Shown here one piece after another: positions 12,922 through 21,650 of a stretch of 21,777 bases of DNA. The position numbers and the translations under genes are program-made. Source of the DNA: UBA4823 sp034436035 (GTDB lineage: Bacteria > Chloroflexota > Anaerolineae > Anaerolineales > UBA4823); contig DAOTVW010000373.1 of assembly GCA_034436035.1 (NCBI GenBank), positions 1 to 21,777 of the forward strand, given 5' to 3'. The notes under the pieces were generated by a model. The model worked only from the letters and a program-made list of their open reading frames with translations, was not told where the DNA came from and searched no databases. The first letter of the stretch is position 1. Each line of letters opens with the position of its first letter.

Positions 12922-15831
12922 ATGGAAAAACGACTCAACGAATTTTTTAAAGAACTGCAAACACACGTTACTGGTGAAGTACGTTATGATGAAATCAGCC
13001 GTATCCTCTATAGTACCGACGCGAGCATCTATCAAGTGAAACCCTATGGGGTTTTGCTGCCTCGTTCGGTTGAGGATATTCAAGCGGCAGTGAAGCTCGC
13101 TGCTCAATATCAGGTTCCCATATTGCCGCGCGGCGGCGGCACCAGCATGGCGGGACAAACGGTCAATGAAGCGCTGGTAATCGATACCACGCCCTATCTC
13201 GATAAAATTGTAGCAGTCAACCAAGAGGAAAAATGGGCGTGCGTTCAACCGGGCACGCTCTTGGCATCATTGAACAATTATCTCAGACCTTATAACCTAA
13301 AATATGGGCCAGACCCGGCTACTGCCTCGCGGGCTAGCCTGGGGGGGATTGTGGGGAATAATTCCTCTGGAAGCCACTCCATTCTGTATGGGATGAGCGC
13401 TGACCATGTTTTGGGTGTAAAAATCATTCTCGACGATGGCTCTCTGGTTGAATTTTCCCCAAAGACAGAAACTGAGTTAGCGCAGCTCGCCCAGCAAAAG
13501 GATCGCGCGGGCGAGATCTACCGCAAGATGCTGGCGCTTGTGCGTGATCCGCACAACCTTGCTGTTATCCGTAAAAGCACTCCTGCGCATTGGCGGCGCT
13601 GCGGGGGATATAACCTGGATCGGTTAACGGATGGTGAGGGGCTCTCTTTTCGGTGGAAATATGATCCCCGTTTCAACCTCGCCAAGCTGATTTGTGGCTC
13701 AGAGGGCACGCTTGGTTTCATCACCGAAGCGACCCTTAATTTGGTTGAAACACCGCGCCGGAATGCGTTGGCGGTTATCCACTTTAATGAATTGCGGCCT
13801 GCGCTGGATGCTGTTCCTCTTATATTAGAAGTTGAACCCTCAGCCGTTGAACTGCTTGACCGATTAAGTATTGATCTGGTGGCGAATGCACCAAAATATG
13901 CCGGTTTATTAAGTACTTTTTTGCAAGGCAAACCGCATTGTGTGCTGATCACAGAATTTTATGGCGATAGCCTAACTGAGCTTGAGGGAAAATTAGCAAA
14001 GCTGCAACAGCAGCTTCAGAAGCATCGGGTGCCATATTATGCAATCGTGAATCTAACCGATCCAACTGCCATCCAAACGGTCTGGAAAGTGCGGGAGGCG
14101 GGCTTTGGCATCTTGATGGGCATGCGTGGAGATATCAAACCGCTTGCCATTGTGGATGATGCAGCCGTTCCACCCGTATATCTTGCCGATTACATTACGG
14201 AATTGGAAACTTTTTGTAAAACTGATCTCGATCACGAAATCGCATATTTTGCGCATGCCAGCGCCGGGTGTTTACATGTACATAATTTACTCAATGCCAA
14301 GCTAGAGGCCGATGTTGCAAAATTCCCCAAGATTTTGGAGCATGCCAGCGAACTGCTCAAAGCGTATGGCGGTGTGCTTTCGAGTGAACATGGTGACGGA
14401 CGTTTGCGAAGCTGGCTCAACCCCCTGTTTTTTGGGGATGAAATGTATCACCTTTTTAAACAGGTCAAAGGCATTTTTGATCCACAAAACCTTTTCAACC
14501 CTGGTGACATTGTGGATGGACCATCCATGACGGAAAACTTGCGCTATGGCGCGCACTATCAAACCTTGCCAATGAAACCATTGCTGGATTTCGGTGAATT
14601 TCAGGGTTTTGACCGCGCCATTGAATTATGTAACGGAACTGCCCTCTGTCGTCAATTAAGCGGGACAATGTGCCCTACCTATAAAGCCACACGCGATGAA
14701 CAACTCAGTACGCGAGGGCGTGCCAATGTTCTCCGTGCTGCGATCTCGGGGAAAATCGATTTCAACGATGCCGGAGTGTATCAAACACTGGACTTGTGTG
14801 TGAGCTGTAAAGCTTGTAAGACCGAATGCCCTTCCACGGTGGATATGGCAAGGCTCAAAGCAGAATATCTCCATCAGTATTATCGAACCCATATTTTTCC
14901 ATTACGCGCTCGCTTTTTTTCCTACTTTGGTGATCTAAGTCGCCTCGCAAGCGGATGGATGGCGCCGCTGACAAATGTATTCCTCAAAATGAGTTGGATC
15001 AGGGGGATCATGAACCGCGTATTGAACTTAGCTCCAGCGCGTCCGTTACCGGATTTTGCGCAGGAAACCTTTGACGCCTGGCTGCGCCGTCAAAAACAAG
15101 CGACTGACGCGCAACGGGCGATTGTCTTGCTCGTCGATGTGACCCGTAACTACAATTATCCAGAGGTGGCTCAAGCGGCTTATCAGGTGTTAAAAGCCTT
15201 AGGCTACCACGTCATTGTCCCGAAGGAGCATGATTTTGGACGGCCGGCTTTCTCCAAGGGCAATCTACTCCTTGCCCGCAAAAAAGCGTTGCGTGCTATT
15301 GCCAGCCTCACCCCCTATGCTAAAAAAGGCTTTCCTATTGTTGGGTTAGAACCCAGTGATATTTCCATGCTCATTGATGACTACGCGGCATTGTTACCCA
15401 ATGATGAACGGGTGACACGGATTGCTCAGCAAACTTCCTCTTTTGAAGAATTTTTATGGCATGAAATGCACGCCGGCAATTTAGAAGGTATTTTCAAACC
15501 CCAAAGCGGGAAAATCTTACTGCATGGTCATTGTCATCAGAAGGCATTGATTGGCACTCAGTATAGCGAGGAATTGTTGGCATATCTGGGGTACGAGGTG
15601 CAGGAGGCTGGTTCTGCTTGCTGTGGAATGGCGGGTTCATTTGGTTATGAAGCAGAGCATTATGATTTGTCGATGAAAATGGGTGAAGTGACCCTGTTCC
15701 CGGCAGTCCGTGCGCAAGATGAAAAGACCCTCATTGTAGCCGCTGGGATCAGTTGTGAAGAACAAATCAAACACGGGACGCAACGAAATGCATTACATCC
15801 TGCTCAGGTGCTCGCCCAAGCATTGGTCTGA
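12922..15831 (+). CDS. FAD-linked 2-hydroxyacid dehydrogenase with Fe-S and CCG domains (D-lactate/D-2-hydroxyglutarate type)
   Basis: This 969-residue flavo-iron-sulfur enzyme is expected to oxidise a D-2-hydroxyacid and pass electrons to a membrane carrier. The N-terminal FAD-binding (PCMH) domain includes PRGGGTSMAGQ and GGIVGNNSSGSHSILYG. An FAD-oxidase C-terminal domain follows, with HASAGCLHVH and SSEHGDGRLRSWL. The ferredoxin-like region has Cys570, Cys576 and Cys584, then C626xxC629xxC632xxxC636P. The GlpC/CCG-type C-terminus has HGHCHQK (871 region) and C900-C901-G. Fusion of all parts in one ~1000-residue chain matches the E. coli YdiJ type (D-2-hydroxyglutarate dehydrogenase, as I recall) and single-chain D-lactate dehydrogenases. 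The substrate is undecided between lactate, glycolate and 2-hydroxyglutarate. Co-transcribed with gntR; its stop lies 13 bases from the convergent PTS gene. Confidence 0.9.
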   Translation: MEKRLNEFFKELQTHVTGEVRYDEISRILYSTDASIYQVKPYGVLLPRSVEDIQAAVKLAAQYQVPILPRGGGTSMAGQTVNEALVIDTTPYLDKIVAVNQEEKWACVQPGTLLASLNNYLRPYNLKYGPDPATASRASLGGIVGNNSSGSHSILYGMSADHVLGVKIILDDGSLVEFSPKTETELAQLAQQKDRAGEIYRKMLALVRDPHNLAVIRKSTPAHWRRCGGYNLDRLTDGEGLSFRWKYDPRFNLAKLICGSEGTLGFITEATLNLVETPRRNALAVIHFNELRPALDAVPLILEVEPSAVELLDRLSIDLVANAPKYAGLLSTFLQGKPHCVLITEFYGDSLTELEGKLAKLQQQLQKHRVPYYAIVNLTDPTAIQTVWKVREAGFGILMGMRGDIKPLAIVDDAAVPPVYLADYITELETFCKTDLDHEIAYFAHASAGCLHVHNLLNAKLEADVAKFPKILEHASELLKAYGGVLSSEHGDGRLRSWLNPLFFGDEMYHLFKQVKGIFDPQNLFNPGDIVDGPSMTENLRYGAHYQTLPMKPLLDFGEFQGFDRAIELCNGTALCRQLSGTMCPTYKATRDEQLSTRGRANVLRAAISGKIDFNDAGVYQTLDLCVSCKACKTECPSTVDMARLKAEYLHQYYRTHIFPLRARFFSYFGDLSRLASGWMAPLTNVFLKMSWIRGIMNRVLNLAPARPLPDFAQETFDAWLRRQKQATDAQRAIVLLVDVTRNYNYPEVAQAAYQVLKALGYHVIVPKEHDFGRPAFSKGNLLLARKKALRAIASLTPYAKKGFPIVGLEPSDISMLIDDYAALLPNDERVTRIAQQTSSFEEFLWHEMHAGNLEGIFKPQSGKILLHGHCHQKALIGTQYSEELLAYLGYEVQEAGSACCGMAGSFGYEAEHYDLSMKMGEVTLFPAVRAQDEKTLIVAAGISCEEQIKHGTQRNALHPAQVLAQALV

Positions 15832-15844
15832 ATTATAGGATGAA

Positions 15845-18394
15845 TTAACCATCTATCTTGAGGGGCGTCAGTTTCTGATGGAACGCTTTTGCGAGTTGGC
15901 GCACTTCTGAAGCAGTGGCACAAGCGAGCGCTTCTTGTGCTAGCGCTCGGGCATCATCATACCTTAAAGAGCGGATGATTGATTTGATAGAGGGTATTTC
16001 ACTAGGGACAAGGCTCAACTCATCGACACCCAAGCCAACCAGTACAGGTACTGCGATCGTATCGCTGGCGATTTCACCGCATACTGCTGCCCATTTTCCT
16101 TTGGTGTGGGCTGCTAAAACTACTTTTTCAATTTCCATCAAAATGGCTGGATGTAGGGCGTCGCTATATTCGAGCAAGCTCGAGTTACCACGCTCCGCTG
16201 CCATTGTGTATTGGGTTAAATCGTTGGTGCCAATGCTGAAAAAATCAACCTCATCAGCCAACCTGGCGCTTAACAATGCTGCCGAAGGTATCTCCACCAT
16301 GATTCCCATTTCCACGGGCCAGCCATGGGCGATATGTTTTTCTTCTAATTCTTGATGAGATTTCTCCAACCAGATGCGTGATTTTTGGATATCCTCCAAT
16401 GTCGCGATCATCGGCAGCATAATGCGCAAGGGGTGAGTTTTCGCAGCCCTTAATATTGCCCGTAGCTGAGTTGAAAACAGATCAGGGTTTTGGAAAGAAA
16501 GCCGAACTGCCCGAACGCCGAGATAAGGGTTGGATTCAGTGGGTAAGGGGAGATATGGCAGTGCTTTATCCCCGCCGATATCCAATGTCCGCACTATGAT
16601 GGGACGGTTTGCTAAAGTGGTGGCAATTTGTTCTAATATGTGCACTTGCTCCTCTTCGCCGGGAGGGGTATCCCTTTTCAGGAAAAGAAACTCGGTGCGT
16701 AATACACCGACACCCTCTGCGCCGTTTTGAACCGCGATTTGGGCTTCTGCCAAACCGCCTACATTAGCGTAGACATCTACTTTCTTCCCATCGATTGTTA
16801 TGGCGGGCAGGTGACGAATTTGGGATAAGGCTTGGCGGCGCTTCTCCCATATCTCTCGAATAGCATTTAATTGATCCTGCAGCTCTGCGGAGGGGTGCAG
16901 CCAAACCAGCCCTTGTGATCCATCCATGGCAATGATTTCCCCTTCCTCAACTCCCAGTAGATTCAGGTCAATGCCGCTCACAGCTGGTATCCCTAAGCCT
17001 TTTAACAATATCGCCGCATGGGATGTGGCGGCACCGGCATGGGTGATGACACCGAGAATTTTTTGAGGATCTAACTGGACAATATCACTTGGGTTGAGTT
17101 CATCTACCAGGAGTATTCCGCTTTGTTCTGGTTGGACGAAAGGCGGCGCGCCACCGAAAAATTCTTGCAATACCTGATTGCCAATATCGCGCACATCCGC
17201 GCTGCGTTGTTGGATATAGGGGTCTTCCACTTGCGTCATGGTTTGAATGGTTTCTTCGATGACGGATTGCCAGGCAGCAACAGCGTTTTCCCCTTTATCC
17301 AGAATTAACTGTTGCGCTTTTTCTAGCAGAAGCGGGTCTTTGAGCATCCATTGGTGAGCTTTGAAGATAGCGGCTTGGTTTTCGCCGATTTTATCGACAA
17401 TAGTTTGATAACGCTTTTCGAGTGCGATTTGAGTGCGTTGGATTGCGCTTTGTAAGCGATTCCATTCTGTGATGGGATCTGTGGCTGCACTCTGGGGTGG
17501 TTGAGTGAATTTACGTTTAGCAAATAGCGCTGGTGCGATCACAATACCTTCGGAAATAGGGATTCCTTTGATGGCAGCCGAGATATCCTTTTCTATCCTA
17601 TCGAGAGCCGCAACGACGCTTGCTTCGCCGCGTTCGGGAGTGATGTTCTGGGTAGTTTCGAGGGCGGGGATTTTTTCGACTAACAGGGCTTGCAAGGCTT
17701 GTAATACCTCTTGGGCTTGTTTGCCTTGGGCAGTAATCACAATCTCATCTCCCGCGATCGCGCCTAGGGAGGTTAGGGCATTGAGGCTGTTACCGGGGGC
17801 GATTTTTTGAGGTTGCCCTCGTTTTTGCACCGTCACCTGGGCTTCATAAGACAGAACGGTTTGCACAAATTGGGCTGCTGGGCGAGCATGAAGCCCATGC
17901 GGGTTTGTTAATTTAACAACAATGCTTTTTGGCTCACTGGGAAATGGGGGATGAGCCGATGGTTGTATTTGCGGAATAACCGTTTCACTGCTAAGTTGTT
18001 CTTGTTTCGGGATGAGCGCCTGCAGCGCTTCACTCTCTACGGCCTCCAAAGGCTGTCCTAAACTGGCTTGCACCGCCGCAGCTAAAACGCCTTCCACCAA
18101 GGGAGCAGCGGATAAATATATTTTCGGCCGTTTATCCTCCGGTAAGAGGTCGCGCGCCATCTCGGCGCTCAGCACAGCGCTGCCTAAATCGCTAAAAACA
18201 AGCACCCCCTCCTCTTGATAGACAGATTGAATTGCCTCAACAATTTCGAGGGCATTGGTGCCAAAATCCTGGTGATTTTCGCCTATGCCGCCCACAACAG
18301 CGATAGTTAAGGATGCTGGTGCAACCTGGCGGGCGAGAGCTGCTAGTGCTTCTGCCAATGCATGACTATGCGAGACAATGACTAAGCTAACCAT
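15845..18394 (-). CDS. dhaM: DhaM-HPr-enzyme I fusion phosphotransferase
   Basis: This single 849-residue chain carries phosphate from PEP to the dihydroxyacetone-kinase subunit DhaL. Domains in order: an EIIA-mannose-like DhaM domain (1-~130) with phospho-His9 in VIVSHSHAL; a Pro/Ser-rich linker; HPr (~157-245) with His169 in NPHGLHARPA; and full-length enzyme I (~276-849). Enzyme I has phospho-His459 in ATSHAAIL, the PEP-binding barrel (GGDKALPYLP, VEIPSAALL, FFSIGTNDLTQY) and active-site Cys772 in AAVCGEIASD. E. coli DhaM (472 residues) ends in a truncated enzyme I; here enzyme I is complete, about 574 residues. A serine (Ser203) sits near the Ser46 regulatory position of HPr. The gene is last of the minus-strand operon, 22 bases after dhaL. 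Start ATG 18394 gives the canonical MVxLVIVSHS beginning. Confidence 0.93.
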   Translation of the reverse strand: MVSLVIVSHSHALAEALAALARQVAPASLTIAVVGGIGENHQDFGTNALEIVEAIQSVYQEEGVLVFSDLGSAVLSAEMARDLLPEDKRPKIYLSAAPLVEGVLAAAVQASLGQPLEAVESEALQALIPKQEQLSSETVIPQIQPSAHPPFPSEPKSIVVKLTNPHGLHARPAAQFVQTVLSYEAQVTVQKRGQPQKIAPGNSLNALTSLGAIAGDEIVITAQGKQAQEVLQALQALLVEKIPALETTQNITPERGEASVVAALDRIEKDISAAIKGIPISEGIVIAPALFAKRKFTQPPQSAATDPITEWNRLQSAIQRTQIALEKRYQTIVDKIGENQAAIFKAHQWMLKDPLLLEKAQQLILDKGENAVAAWQSVIEETIQTMTQVEDPYIQQRSADVRDIGNQVLQEFFGGAPPFVQPEQSGILLVDELNPSDIVQLDPQKILGVITHAGAATSHAAILLKGLGIPAVSGIDLNLLGVEEGEIIAMDGSQGLVWLHPSAELQDQLNAIREIWEKRRQALSQIRHLPAITIDGKKVDVYANVGGLAEAQIAVQNGAEGVGVLRTEFLFLKRDTPPGEEEQVHILEQIATTLANRPIIVRTLDIGGDKALPYLPLPTESNPYLGVRAVRLSFQNPDLFSTQLRAILRAAKTHPLRIMLPMIATLEDIQKSRIWLEKSHQELEEKHIAHGWPVEMGIMVEIPSAALLSARLADEVDFFSIGTNDLTQYTMAAERGNSSLLEYSDALHPAILMEIEKVVLAAHTKGKWAAVCGEIASDTIAVPVLVGLGVDELSLVPSEIPSIKSIIRSLRYDDARALAQEALACATASEVRQLAKAFHQKLTPLKIDG

Positions 18395-18416
18395 GGTCAG
18401 TCAATTTTAACCTTAC

Positions 18417-19055
18417 TTAAGATATTGCGCTCCAGGTATCGCTGGCTGCTTTGAGGATCAGATAGGCGGAGGTAGCGCCCGGGTCTTGATGCCCGATGCT
18501 GCGTTCTCCCAAATACGAAGCGCGTCCTTTCCGTGCCTGGAGAGGGATGGTGGCATGCATACCTTCTTCTGCTGCGCTGGTTGCCTTTTCCAGTGCTTCA
18601 TGCAAGGGAAGGTTCTCCGCTTGGGCTTGCTGCAATACGCTTAGTGCGGGGAGCAATGCATCCAGCATAGTTTTGTCGCCGGCCTGGGCTTTACCGCGCA
18701 TCACCACGCCCTGTACCGCTGCTTCGAGTGCTGCAACCCAATCAGCGAGGCTGAGTTCTTTTTTGCCGCTCAATTTCATGCCAGCTTGTAAGAAAAAAGT
18801 TCCATAGAGCGGCCCACTCGCTCCGCCCACTGTCGATACTAAAGTCATCCCGACAGTTTTCAAGATCGTCCCGATATCCTGGTTTATCAATTCTGGCAAT
18901 TTTGCAACAACGGCATTGAACCCGCGTTCCATGTTGACTCCGTGATCCGCATCACCGATTGCTGCATCTAATTCGACAAGGTAGTCTCTATTTTTGGAAA
19001 TTACTTGGGCACAGTTTTTTAACCACTGAATCACGTCTTCTTGTTGGATTGGCAT
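18417..19055 (-). CDS. dhaL: dihydroxyacetone kinase ADP-binding subunit DhaL
   Basis: DhaL holds ADP as a cofactor, accepts phosphate from DhaM and passes it to the substrate bound on DhaK. The 212-residue protein has the family's normal length. Its Mg-binding aspartates Asp30, Asp35 and Asp37 (LDAAIGDADHG) match the E. coli numbering. Also present are the nucleotide-cap motif GGASGPLYG (77-85), AGDKTMLDAL and the C-terminal DPGATSAYLI. A strong GGGAGG ribosome-binding site is 5 bases before the ATG. It lies 15 bases after the HD gene and 22 before the DhaM-HPr-EI fusion. No dhaK accompanies it in the window. Confidence 0.94.
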   Translation of the reverse strand: MPIQQEDVIQWLKNCAQVISKNRDYLVELDAAIGDADHGVNMERGFNAVVAKLPELINQDIGTILKTVGMTLVSTVGGASGPLYGTFFLQAGMKLSGKKELSLADWVAALEAAVQGVVMRGKAQAGDKTMLDALLPALSVLQQAQAENLPLHEALEKATSAAEEGMHATIPLQARKGRASYLGERSIGHQDPGATSAYLILKAASDTWSAIS

Positions 19056-19070
19056 ACGAGCCTCCCTGAA

Positions 19071-19754
19071 TTAGGATGATAATTCCTTTGCTATCTCGCC
19101 AGGTTCGCATTCTTGTTTCAGGTGTTCGAAAAATTGGATCATCAAGGCTTGTCTTTCCTGGGCGAGTTGACGGGCTGTGTTTGTATATAGAAGCGTGGGA
19201 AGTTTGATGAGTTTGTAAATAAATTCATGATATGCACTGTGCCTTTCACCTTCTGCTAAAACGCCAGTCTCACAGAACTGTTGCGAAGGCGTGGCATAGA
19301 AAGGCTCCCCCTGTTGCGTGGCATAGGCGACTGCGCGTGCCACCCCAACCGCACCGATGGCATCTAATTTATCGGCATCAAATAAAATTTGCGCCTCGAG
19401 TGTAGATGGCTTTTCGGCAGAATTACGAAAGCGATGGGAACGGATACAATGGATGACCGCCTCTATGAGCGGAGCATCCCAACCCGCGTCGCTTAATAAT
19501 TGTGCTGCTAATGTCGCCGAATCCGTTTGATGTTGTGCGCGTGGATTTGTCATTCCGTTTACTGCTGAAAAGTTTGCCTGGGGCGGTTGGGCGTCGTGCA
19601 GCAATACCGCTGCCTGAACGATTTTCCAATTGGCATTTTCTTTTGCGGAAATTCTTTTTGCTAAAGCATAGACCCGCTCAATATGGTCAATCCCATGAAC
19701 GATATCGTTGGCAGGATAGTAGGGGCGCACCGATTCAAGCGAGAGTATCAGCAT
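19071..19754 (-). CDS. HD-domain metal-dependent phosphohydrolase
   Basis: This 227-residue HD-superfamily protein shows the metal-ligand pattern HGIDHIERV (His20 or His24), LLHDA (His53-Asp54), a histidine in IRSHRFR (His107) and FDADKLDAIG (Asp126/Asp128). The arrangement resembles the YedJ-type HD hydrolases. The substrate of these proteins is generally unknown, with nucleotides or phosphorylated metabolites likely. The gene starts 8 bases after the hutI stop and ends 15 before dhaL, so it belongs to the same transcript. Its role beside hutI and dhaL is not evident. Confidence 0.85.
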   Translation of the reverse strand: MLILSLESVRPYYPANDIVHGIDHIERVYALAKRISAKENANWKIVQAAVLLHDAQPPQANFSAVNGMTNPRAQHQTDSATLAAQLLSDAGWDAPLIEAVIHCIRSHRFRNSAEKPSTLEAQILFDADKLDAIGAVGVARAVAYATQQGEPFYATPSQQFCETGVLAEGERHSAYHEFIYKLIKLPTLLYTNTARQLAQERQALMIQFFEHLKQECEPGEIAKELSS

Positions 19755-19762
19755 GATGAAAA

Positions 19763-21013
19763 TTAGACGGGATAAATGCGGCCTTGTTTGATGACGGTTT
19801 TCACCAGATTAGTGCCAAACCGATAGCCAAGATGGCGGTAATCGTCTACTTCTAAAACAATCAGATCGGCTTGTTTGCCGACCTCGATGGAACCAATTCG
19901 GTCGGCACGTTGGATGGCTGCTGCAGCATTAATCGTTGCGGCGGCAATGGCTTGGGCGGGAGTTAATTTTAGATAACGACAGGCTAAAGCGATGACGAAC
20001 TGCATGTTTCCACACCAGGCTGTGCCGGGGTTAAGGTCAGATGCGAGGGCTAAGATACCATCATTGGCAAGGATTTTCTTGGCAGGGGTATAGTCGTTCT
20101 CCGCCAGTCCAAATGGGGTACAGGGCAAGGCTACGGCTACGGTATTGCTTTGCCCTAACAAACGGATATCCTCATCAGAGGTTTTGACGAGATGGTCGGC
20201 AGAGACGGCATTCAATTCTACCGCCAGGGGCACGCCGCCCAGGTTCAAAAATTCATCGGCGTGTATTTTAAGGGGAAACCCTAAATCACGCGCAGTTTCG
20301 AGGATGCGCCGAGTTTGGGTAAGGTCAAATGCCCCTTTTTCGCAAAAGACATCTACAAAGGGTAAGGGCTGTTCTGGTGCGTGGAGGGGCCACCATTCTT
20401 TGATCATGGGTAGCATGGTGCTGCAAATCAAATCGGTATAGGCATCCGCTTGTCCGCTATATTCTGGAGCAATGGCATGTGCCCCAAGGAATGTGTATGC
20501 CAGTTCCATCGGTCCTTCACGGTTTAAGGCTAGCAGAGCTTGTAATAAACGGAGTTCGGCGGCGGTTTTCAGCCCATAGCCGGTTTTCGCTTCAGCGGTA
20601 GTGGTGCCGTGTTCAAACATCGACCATAAGCGCAAGCGGGTTTGATCCAATAAAGAGGTCAAGGAGGCGCTACGGGTTGCTCGGACGGTGGACAGTATTC
20701 CGCCACCTGCCTCGAGTATCTCCAGGTAGGATTTTCCTTCTAAACGCATCTCAAATTCTGCGGCTCGATCACCAGCCCAAATCAAATGAGTGTGTGGATC
20801 CACAAATCCGGGCATCACAACCCGGTCCAGTGCGTCAAACTCCGGTTCATCAGGATAGGCTGCTCGTAGCTCGGGTGTGCTTCCGACTGCTTCAATCACG
20901 CCAGCACGAATTAAAACTGCCCCATTAGGGATAATCGCCAGGTTACCCAGTTCGTGCCCTCTTTGAGGACCGCCAGCCAATGTGATTAATTGAGAAGCGG
21001 AATGGAGCAGCAT
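19763..21013 (-). CDS. hutI: imidazolonepropionase
   Basis: HutI hydrolyses 4-imidazolone-5-propanoate to N-formimino-L-glutamate, the third step of histidine degradation, in the cytosol. The 416-residue amidohydrolase has the metal-binding His74 and His76 in GFVDPHTHLIWAGDRAAEF, H251-A-D-E254 in LKIHADEF, His274 in SADHLV and Asp326 in ALASDLNPGTAW, all diagnostic for HutI. Length is normal for the family. AGGAGA lies 3 bases before ATG 21013. It is the first gene of the minus-strand operon. The other hut genes (hutH, hutU, a formimidase) are not in the window, and the remaining operon members are unrelated to histidine. Confidence 0.95.
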   Translation of the reverse strand: MLLHSASQLITLAGGPQRGHELGNLAIIPNGAVLIRAGVIEAVGSTPELRAAYPDEPEFDALDRVVMPGFVDPHTHLIWAGDRAAEFEMRLEGKSYLEILEAGGGILSTVRATRSASLTSLLDQTRLRLWSMFEHGTTTAEAKTGYGLKTAAELRLLQALLALNREGPMELAYTFLGAHAIAPEYSGQADAYTDLICSTMLPMIKEWWPLHAPEQPLPFVDVFCEKGAFDLTQTRRILETARDLGFPLKIHADEFLNLGGVPLAVELNAVSADHLVKTSDEDIRLLGQSNTVAVALPCTPFGLAENDYTPAKKILANDGILALASDLNPGTAWCGNMQFVIALACRYLKLTPAQAIAAATINAAAAIQRADRIGSIEVGKQADLIVLEVDDYRHLGYRFGTNLVKTVIKQGRIYPV

Positions 21014-21090
21014 TTGTCTCCTAAGGAATAAGATCGTCTATTCTCGAAAAGTGTTTGTTGTTGTGGATGGTGTCTCTTTAATTATTTCTA

Positions 21091-21096
21091 ATTATA
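21091..21096 (-). promoter_or_regulatory. possible -10 box for the hutI-HD-dhaL-dhaM operon
   Basis: A minus-strand TATAAT lies about 80 bases before the hutI ATG. No acceptable -35 hexamer is seen 15-19 bases upstream, so the call rests on the -10 match and position only. Confidence 0.3.
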
Positions 21097-21176
21097 CGCT
21101 AAAAGGGGAAAAACACATCACCATCCCTGTGTGATTTTATAAATAGAAAATGACGCTGGCGATGGTTGTGGTAAAC

Positions 21177-21215
21177 GAAGCGGAGCCATCTACCAGGCAG
21201 GACGGAGATTGCTTC
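21177..21215. repeat. degenerate palindromic repeat of the GAAGC..TCT / AGATTGCTTC type
   Basis: GAAGCGGAGCCATCT (21177-21191) and GGAGATTGCTTC (21204-21215) are imperfect inverted copies. They recall the GAAGCAATCTCC/GGAGATTGCTTC intergenic repeat I know from Chloroflexota and other genomes. It looks decayed. Confidence 0.35.
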
Positions 21216-21285
21216 TGTTGCAAAGAGCGCCGCTCATACCATAGACAAGATTTAATAGATGAACATGGTTTTATTAAAGACTGGG

Positions 21286-21369
21286 TTTCGACACGCGACA
21301 AAAGCTACTCAATCCGCAGCAATCTATTGGTGGAGCGTTGTACTGAGCTGGTCGAAGTGCTTGTCGAAA
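21286..21369. repeat. inverted repeat with TTTCGACA / TGTCGAAA ends
   Basis: TTTCGACA at 21286-21293 and TGTCGAAA at 21362-21369 are a perfect 8-bp inverted pair enclosing about 68 bases. Inside, GCTACTCAATCC and GAGCTGGTCGAAG resemble the ends of widespread intergenic palindromic elements of the GGTTTCGACA...TGTCGAAACC type. No coding content is apparent. Confidence 0.4.
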
Positions 21370-21484
21370 TCGTTAAGAGAGGTTCTCGATACGCTGGTCA
21401 AGTTATAATATATAGAGCGGTGAAAATAATCTACTATTGTAACAACCCCAATGTAACCTGAATTTCCACCATTGATGCCTCCTC

Positions 21485-21611
21485 GCAAACCACCCAGTTC
21501 AAACCTGACAGGTCTTACCAAAGCCAATGCTAATTGAATCGCGCGCATGGACAAGAGATTCGGTATGGAAGACTTTTTCGGAGACCTGTCGGGTTTTATT
21601 ATTAATTGTCG
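21485..21611. repeat. 166-base-period direct repeat, copy 1
   Basis: This copy is about 83% identical by eye to 21651-21777 with no gaps. It contains AAACCTGACAGGTCT (21501-21515) and AGACCTGTCGGGTTT (21582-21596), 15-base terminal inverted repeats matching at 14 positions, around a 66-base centre. Each terminal repeat is itself a near palindrome (ACCTG-A-CAGGT). The flank TATTATTAATTGTCG is conserved in both copies. Confidence 0.8.
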
Positions 21612-21650
21612 CCTGCATGGACATGAAACACGCTAGGAAAGCCTTTTGTG

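Noticed and set aside
21150..21461. 103-codon open frame on the plus strand with CFCCKERRS
   Set aside because: It runs through the palindromic-repeat remnants (TELVEVLVEIV is the repeat read in frame), has no ribosome-binding site and no recognisable domain.
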